Shown here: positions 7,731 through 11,257 of the stretch, piece by piece
Layout of the letters: the number at the start of each line of letters is the position of its first letter
Numbering within the stretch: position 1 is the first letter of the stretch
Notes under the pieces: generated by a model
What the model was told of the DNA's origin: nothing
Databases searched by the model: none
The model's input: the letters and a program-made list of their open reading frames with translations, nothing else
Made by a program: the position numbers and the translations under genes
Assembly: GCA_964572225.1 (NCBI GenBank)
Contig: CAZNFR010000099.1
Coordinates: 1 to 11,257, forward strand
Direction of reading: 5' to 3'
DNA from: CAZNFR01 sp964572225
GTDB taxonomy: Bacteria > Bacteroidota > Bacteroidia > Bacteroidales > GCA-2748055
DNA: 11,257 bases

Positions 7731-7785
7731 TTGCCTCTGGCATTCAGGAGGTCATCCGCCTGCGGCGCATTCCGGTATGCTCCAC
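7731..7785. repeat. Direct repeat copy 2, right of the abiE cassette
   Basis: The partner of the unit at 6238-6292, same orientation, 51 of 55 identical. The four differences are at unit positions 6, 33, 37 and 45. The inner palindrome is slightly broken here: ATCCGCC (7754-7760) faces GGCGCAT (7764-7770), with one mismatch. It begins 57 bases after the toxin stop codon, so the two copies bracket abiEi-abiEii and its promoter. Sequence after the unit differs from that after copy 1. Confidence 0.85.
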
Positions 7786-7790
7786 TCGTC

Positions 7791-7823
7791 ACCTTCCTGC
7801 ATTTTCGCATAGGAAGGTTTTTT
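7791..7823 (+). terminator. Rho-independent terminator after the abiE operon
   Basis: ACCTTCCT (7791-7798) pairs perfectly with AGGAAGGT (7811-7818) around a 12-base loop that can add a short TGC/GCA pair, and it runs directly into six T residues (7818-7823). This is the best intrinsic terminator in the window on the plus strand. It lies 117 bases beyond the toxin stop, past repeat copy 2, so the repeat would be transcribed as the 3' tail of the abiE message. Confidence 0.75.
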
Positions 7824-8275
7824 ACTCCAGACCTTTCAGGTTTACCCCCACTATTAGGTAGGGTAGAAGAAATGAAAATCTGTTTTCCCTTTACTGTGTT
7901 TAAAAAACAGAACTTTTTAAGAATAATATGTAGTGAAACTGCTTTATTCCGGTCTAACCTTCTATAGTCATACTCGAAGTGAATAAAGAGGAAATTCTAA
8001 ATTTTGAGAAAACGCAACCCTGAAAAAATATAAATAACTCAAAAAAATTAGAAAAAAATTCACAAAAAAACGCCGAGATTTTCGAGCTTTTTCCATTAAG
8101 ATGTAGAGATCAGCTGCGGATATCGAAGATAAAAGGAGATTCTTTCAAAAAATGGGAATCCCAATAAGAATAAGTCCTAGTTTAAATATTTAAAGAGCTA
8201 AGGATTTTATACTTTTACCCGGTTTCGTCAAGTCGTATAAATCTAGCTTTAAAAACCCTAACCAAAATAAATACT
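7824..8275. other. AT-rich intergenic stretch upstream of the DUF6263 gene
   Basis: No gene is supportable. An open frame across 7731-7967 begins inside repeat copy 2 and includes the terminator, so it is an artefact. Long A-rich runs occupy about 8020-8070. A poor promoter match (TAGCTTTA at 8244-8251, one mismatch to TAnnTTTG) lies 24 bases before the ATG at 8276, with only TTTC 17 bases upstream, so it is not called as a separate feature. Confidence 0.45.
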
Positions 8276-9214
8276 ATGAAAACCATTCAGCTACTGATCA
8301 TTTTTGCGATGATTTCTTTGTCTGCAAGCTCCCAAAAAACCGCAGATCTGAGTTTCAACCTTAACGAAAACTCGGTTTACCGGGCTAAAGTAACAACCGT
8401 TCAGAATACCACCCAAACGTTGATGGGAAATGAACAAACCGTTCAGACAAACACGGTTTCTGTGATTTCTCTTAAACCTCTGAAAAAAATGGACAATGAA
8501 ATGATCACCGAAGTTCGTTTTGATACCATCATTACCGTTATCAGTCAGCCCCAAATGGAAATAAACTCTTCCATACCCGGCGATCTGACCTCAGAGGATC
8601 CTACAGATATTCTGAATTGCATCTTTAACAGAATGAGTAATACGGCCCTTCTGGCGAGGATGAATTATGCCGGTAATGTAACCGGGTTTATGAATCTGGA
8701 ACCCATGGTAGGAGAAATCATGCAGGGAACAGACTCTCTCAAGGGTCAGGCTGCACCTTTTATCCTGCAAAGGATAGAAACCATGATGAATGAAAAAGCG
8801 CTAAAGACCATGATTGAGTCCGTAACGGTTTATCTCCCGGGAAAGGAAGTGAAAAAGGGAGATACATGGGAAATCAGCTCCACCGTCAGCGGAGGAGGGA
8901 TGGATATGTCGCAGGCTTCCTCCTATCAATTGCTTAATCTAAGCCGGGATGAAGCAGAGATAAGCGGAGAAACTGTGGTGGAATCTTTGCCGGGAACTAT
9001 GGACATGGGTGGAGCCAAAATTACCCCGGATATCCGGGGAATCGGGAAGACTGAGTTGTGGGTGGATCCGAATACAGGCTGGATTAAGAAAGGAAAGTCA
9101 AAACAACAGCTAACGGGTGAAATGAGCGTGAATGCCCAGGGGAATACATTTAATATTCCTGTTGAGATCATTACCGACGTGGAAATAAATGCACTAAGTA
9201 CAGCCGGGGAATGA
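8276..9214 (+). CDS. Exported protein, probably DUF6263 family
   Basis: Function unknown. A leader of about 19 residues (MKTIQLLIIF, then SLSASSQ) predicts export, cut next to Gln as is common in Bacteroidota; there is no lipobox, so it should be periplasmic or outer-membrane associated. The mature 290 residues contain one cysteine and look like alternating beta strands: an N-terminal part with repeated Thr-Val strands, a central Met-rich stretch (LARMNYAGNVTGFMNLEPMV), then VYLPGKEVKKGDTWEISSTV and a C-terminal GKTELWVDPNTGWIKKGKSK segment followed by a final strand. The KKGDTWE and WVDPNTGWIKKG pattern is what I associate with DUF6263 and similar Bacteroidota proteins; this assignment is from memory and moderate. 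The ATG follows an A-rich leader. The stop overlaps the next gene's start as ATGA, so the two are probably one operon and may act together at the outer membrane. Confidence 0.85.
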   Translation: MKTIQLLIIFAMISLSASSQKTADLSFNLNENSVYRAKVTTVQNTTQTLMGNEQTVQTNTVSVISLKPLKKMDNEMITEVRFDTIITVISQPQMEINSSIPGDLTSEDPTDILNCIFNRMSNTALLARMNYAGNVTGFMNLEPMVGEIMQGTDSLKGQAAPFILQRIETMMNEKALKTMIESVTVYLPGKEVKKGDTWEISSTVSGGGMDMSQASSYQLLNLSRDEAEISGETVVESLPGTMDMGGAKITPDIRGIGKTELWVDPNTGWIKKGKSKQQLTGEMSVNAQGNTFNIPVEIITDVEINALSTAGE

Positions 9215-11257
9215 GATCAATACTGCTTGCACTCACAGTTATACTGGGCCAGGCATACTGCCTTCATGCGCAAACCCTTAAGGGCTATGTATTCTACAAT
9301 GCTGAAAATTCCCCGGCTGAATTTGCCAATGTGGTCATTTTAAACTTACCGGATTCCTCTCTGGTAAAAGGAGTAATTACTTATCCCGGCGGACAGTACA
9401 CCGCGGAGGATATCAAACCCGGGAGTTACTACATAAAGGCCACCTTTGTTGGTTATCAGGATGCCGGAACCTCCGTACGAATTGGGGATGGTGACAAGGA
9501 AGTCTGGTCGGATACCCTTTTCCTTTCACAAAAGACTGAAACCTTAGAGGACGTAACCGTAACCGGGAATTATGTACGGGCCAAAGAAATGGTTGATCGT
9601 ACGGTTTATGAGATTCTTCCTGAAATTGAAAAAGCCTCGACCAATGGTTTTGATGTGCTCCGAAAAGTTCCAACCGTACAGGTGGATTTTAACAACAATG
9701 TCACTCTGAACGGGAAAAGTAACTTCATCATACAGGTAGACGGGAAGCAAAGGGATAAGGAGTTCCTGGCCAGGATCAATCCGGGGGATATAGAATCTGT
9801 GGAGGTCATTCATAACCCTTCCGGTAGATATGAAGGCGACATTGAAGGTGTACTGAATATTATTCTAAAGAAAGAAGCCCGAATGGGTATCAACGGAATG
9901 TTTGGTGCACAGGTTAAGCCTTTAAAAAAACCCACTGTGGGAGCCATGGCAAGCCTTGATTATGGAAGGGAGAAAGCTACCTTTTATGTATCCGGATATT
10001 CATTCCTTCAGAATCTTAACATTTCGGGTAAGGATTACCGCGAGATCACCCTCCCGGTGATGGGAAACCCAACGGATTCCATAATCGATATGACAGGTTA
10101 TGGAGACTTCAGTATCCGCGCTTCATCAATCAATACAGGGGTAGATTATTATATTGATGATAAGAATTCCCTTAGCCTGAACTACAGTTTCAAACCCTTT
10201 TCAAATATTATAGGGATAGCAAATAACGGGGATATTCTGCTGGATAATCAGAAAGTGAATCAGCAGGAAAACAACACCGATATCTCCAGCGGGAGCTGGG
10301 AATCCAATGCTTCCATTTTCTACAGAAGGAAATTTAAGAAGCCAATTCAGGAATTGAGTGTTGAATCCATTTACTATGTTTTTAACGGGGAGGATGATAA
10401 TGATTTCAGCCAGTATTTATATGGGCCAAATGCAATGCTGATTGAGGATTCCTTGATCAGGAATGAGGTAACGGTAAATGCCCGTGATTATTTCAGTACC
10501 CGCATCGACTACGTGCAACCCATTGGTGTAGATATGCGTCTGGAGGCAGGGATACAGCTATACCTTCAGCATATGGATTATCAGTACCGCACCAGCAACG
10601 AGGGGGCAAGCAATGATTTCAAATATATGGAATTGAGAAATTCTGCCTACACCAGTTTTTACTGGAAGCTGAAAAAGTTTTCCCTTCAGACTACGGTGAG
10701 GCTGGAAAACAGCATCCTGGATATCAACTCGGATATCGATAATCAATATACCACAGTACTCCCTTCAACAAACCTGATGTATTCAATTGACAGCAAACAT
10801 TCACTGAAATTTACCTACAACAGGAGAATTGTAAGACCGGGGTTGTATAACCTGAATCCCTTTGAGCGATTAAACAATGACCTTAGTGTTAATGCAGGAA
10901 ATCCTTTTCTCGAGCCGGAATACAAGGACCGGTTGCAGCTGGGATATACAATGAATATAAAAAAGGTGAATTTTTCACCTTATATTTATCATGAATTCTA
11001 TTCCGATCAGATCAGCACCCGGACAAGTCTCAGGTACACAGATTTCACTGAAAACCTGACTGTCTATTCATCACCGGAAAACCTGCTTACAGGATTTGAA
11101 CAGGGAATTGGTGCCAATGCCACGATTGCATTTTTTAATTTAAATGGAAGTATTTTCAGGGGTCATTTCAACGCGTTTAGCGACTCCATTACTCAAATCG
11201 GGGAGAGAGATTATTATTCCTTCCGGTTAAACAGTTATGTGGCGAAACCCATATTTA
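9211..11257 (+). CDS. Outer-membrane beta-barrel protein, TonB-receptor-like (partial, 3' end beyond window)
   Basis: A large outer-membrane protein of the Bacteroidota beta-barrel family related to TonB-dependent receptors; the first 682 residues are present and the frame is open to the window edge. Order: a signal peptide of about 21 residues ending in HAQ; a CarboxypepD_reg-like domain (about 22-105, with GYVFYNAENSPAEFANVVI and KPGSYYIKATFVGYQD); a short TLEDVTVTGN linker (111-120) where TonB boxes occur; a plug-like domain with FDVLRKVPTVQVD (147-159) and ending NPSGRYEGDIEGVLNIILKK (202-221); then barrel strands with many aromatic residues, including YNRRIVRPGLYNLNPF. The layout fits the family with an outer membrane beta-barrel_3 domain more than SusC. 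Substrate unknown. The start ATG sits in an ATGA overlap with the preceding gene, so translational coupling is likely. Family members are usually about 780-930 residues, so perhaps 100-250 are missing. Confidence 0.92.
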   Translation, partial: MRSILLALTVILGQAYCLHAQTLKGYVFYNAENSPAEFANVVILNLPDSSLVKGVITYPGGQYTAEDIKPGSYYIKATFVGYQDAGTSVRIGDGDKEVWSDTLFLSQKTETLEDVTVTGNYVRAKEMVDRTVYEILPEIEKASTNGFDVLRKVPTVQVDFNNNVTLNGKSNFIIQVDGKQRDKEFLARINPGDIESVEVIHNPSGRYEGDIEGVLNIILKKEARMGINGMFGAQVKPLKKPTVGAMASLDYGREKATFYVSGYSFLQNLNISGKDYREITLPVMGNPTDSIIDMTGYGDFSIRASSINTGVDYYIDDKNSLSLNYSFKPFSNIIGIANNGDILLDNQKVNQQENNTDISSGSWESNASIFYRRKFKKPIQELSVESIYYVFNGEDDNDFSQYLYGPNAMLIEDSLIRNEVTVNARDYFSTRIDYVQPIGVDMRLEAGIQLYLQHMDYQYRTSNEGASNDFKYMELRNSAYTSFYWKLKKFSLQTTVRLENSILDINSDIDNQYTTVLPSTNLMYSIDSKHSLKFTYNRRIVRPGLYNLNPFERLNNDLSVNAGNPFLEPEYKDRLQLGYTMNIKKVNFSPYIYHEFYSDQISTRTSLRYTDFTENLTVYSSPENLLTGFEQGIGANATIAFFNLNGSIFRGHFNAFSDSITQIGERDYYSFRLNSYVAKPIF

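Noticed and set aside
7726..7733. TATATTTG match to the -7 promoter element at the edge of repeat copy 2
   Set aside because: No TTTG at the required distance upstream, and it would drive only the terminator; a chance match in AT-rich DNA.
6238..7785. The two 55-base repeats as a CRISPR array or transposon ends
   Set aside because: Only two copies about 1.5 kb apart, in direct not inverted orientation, with no cas gene or transposase between them.
7731..7967. Plus-strand frame of 78 codons after the toxin gene
   Set aside because: It runs through repeat copy 2 and the terminator hairpin, so it is an artefact of non-coding elements.

Overview
The window looks like chromosomal DNA from a member of the Bacteroidota. 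The evidence is a hybrid two-component sensor with paired seven-bladed propellers and an AraC output domain, promoters of the TTTG / TAnnTTTG type, signal peptides predicted to be cut just before or after Gln, start regions that are A-rich instead of carrying Shine-Dalgarno sequences, and a CarboxypepD_reg / plug / beta-barrel outer-membrane protein. Genus cannot be read from the sequence.

Left part (1-5700, minus strand): a 1467-residue hybrid two-component system (HTCS) protein. It combines a lipoprotein-type signal, 14 propeller repeats, a Y_Y_Y domain, one transmembrane helix, a histidine kinase, a receiver and an AraC DNA-binding domain in one chain. Upstream on the same strand, across a 329-base gap that contains a perfect 14-bp hairpin, lies an exported Prx6-like peroxiredoxin with a single cysteine. 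No SusC/SusD or glycoside hydrolase gene lies in the window, so the HTCS target is unknown.

Middle (5700-7830): an apparently gene-free AT-rich stretch leads to a compact AbiE-type (type IV) toxin-antitoxin cassette. It has a consensus promoter, a two-half-site inverted repeat overlapping the promoter, the AbiEi antitoxin/repressor, and the AbiEii nucleotidyltransferase toxin, whose start overlaps the antitoxin stop by 8 bases. Two 55-base direct repeats (51/55 identical, each with an internal palindrome) bracket the cassette, and a rho-independent terminator follows the second. Two oddities stand out. The antitoxin frame has no ordinary start codon where its N-terminus should be; an ATG sits one base out of frame. 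The toxin has Asn-Leu-Asp where the family normally has Asp-x-Asp. The cassette may therefore be decaying or partly inactive.

Right part (7830-11257, plus strand): after another AT-rich gap there is a two-gene operon. An exported 312-residue protein (probably DUF6263) overlaps by ATGA the start of a large outer-membrane beta-barrel protein that runs off the window end.

I found no RNA gene, CRISPR array, transposase or integrase. I see no convincingly new system; the most distinctive locus is the repeat-bracketed abiE cassette with its operator and damaged-looking antitoxin start.
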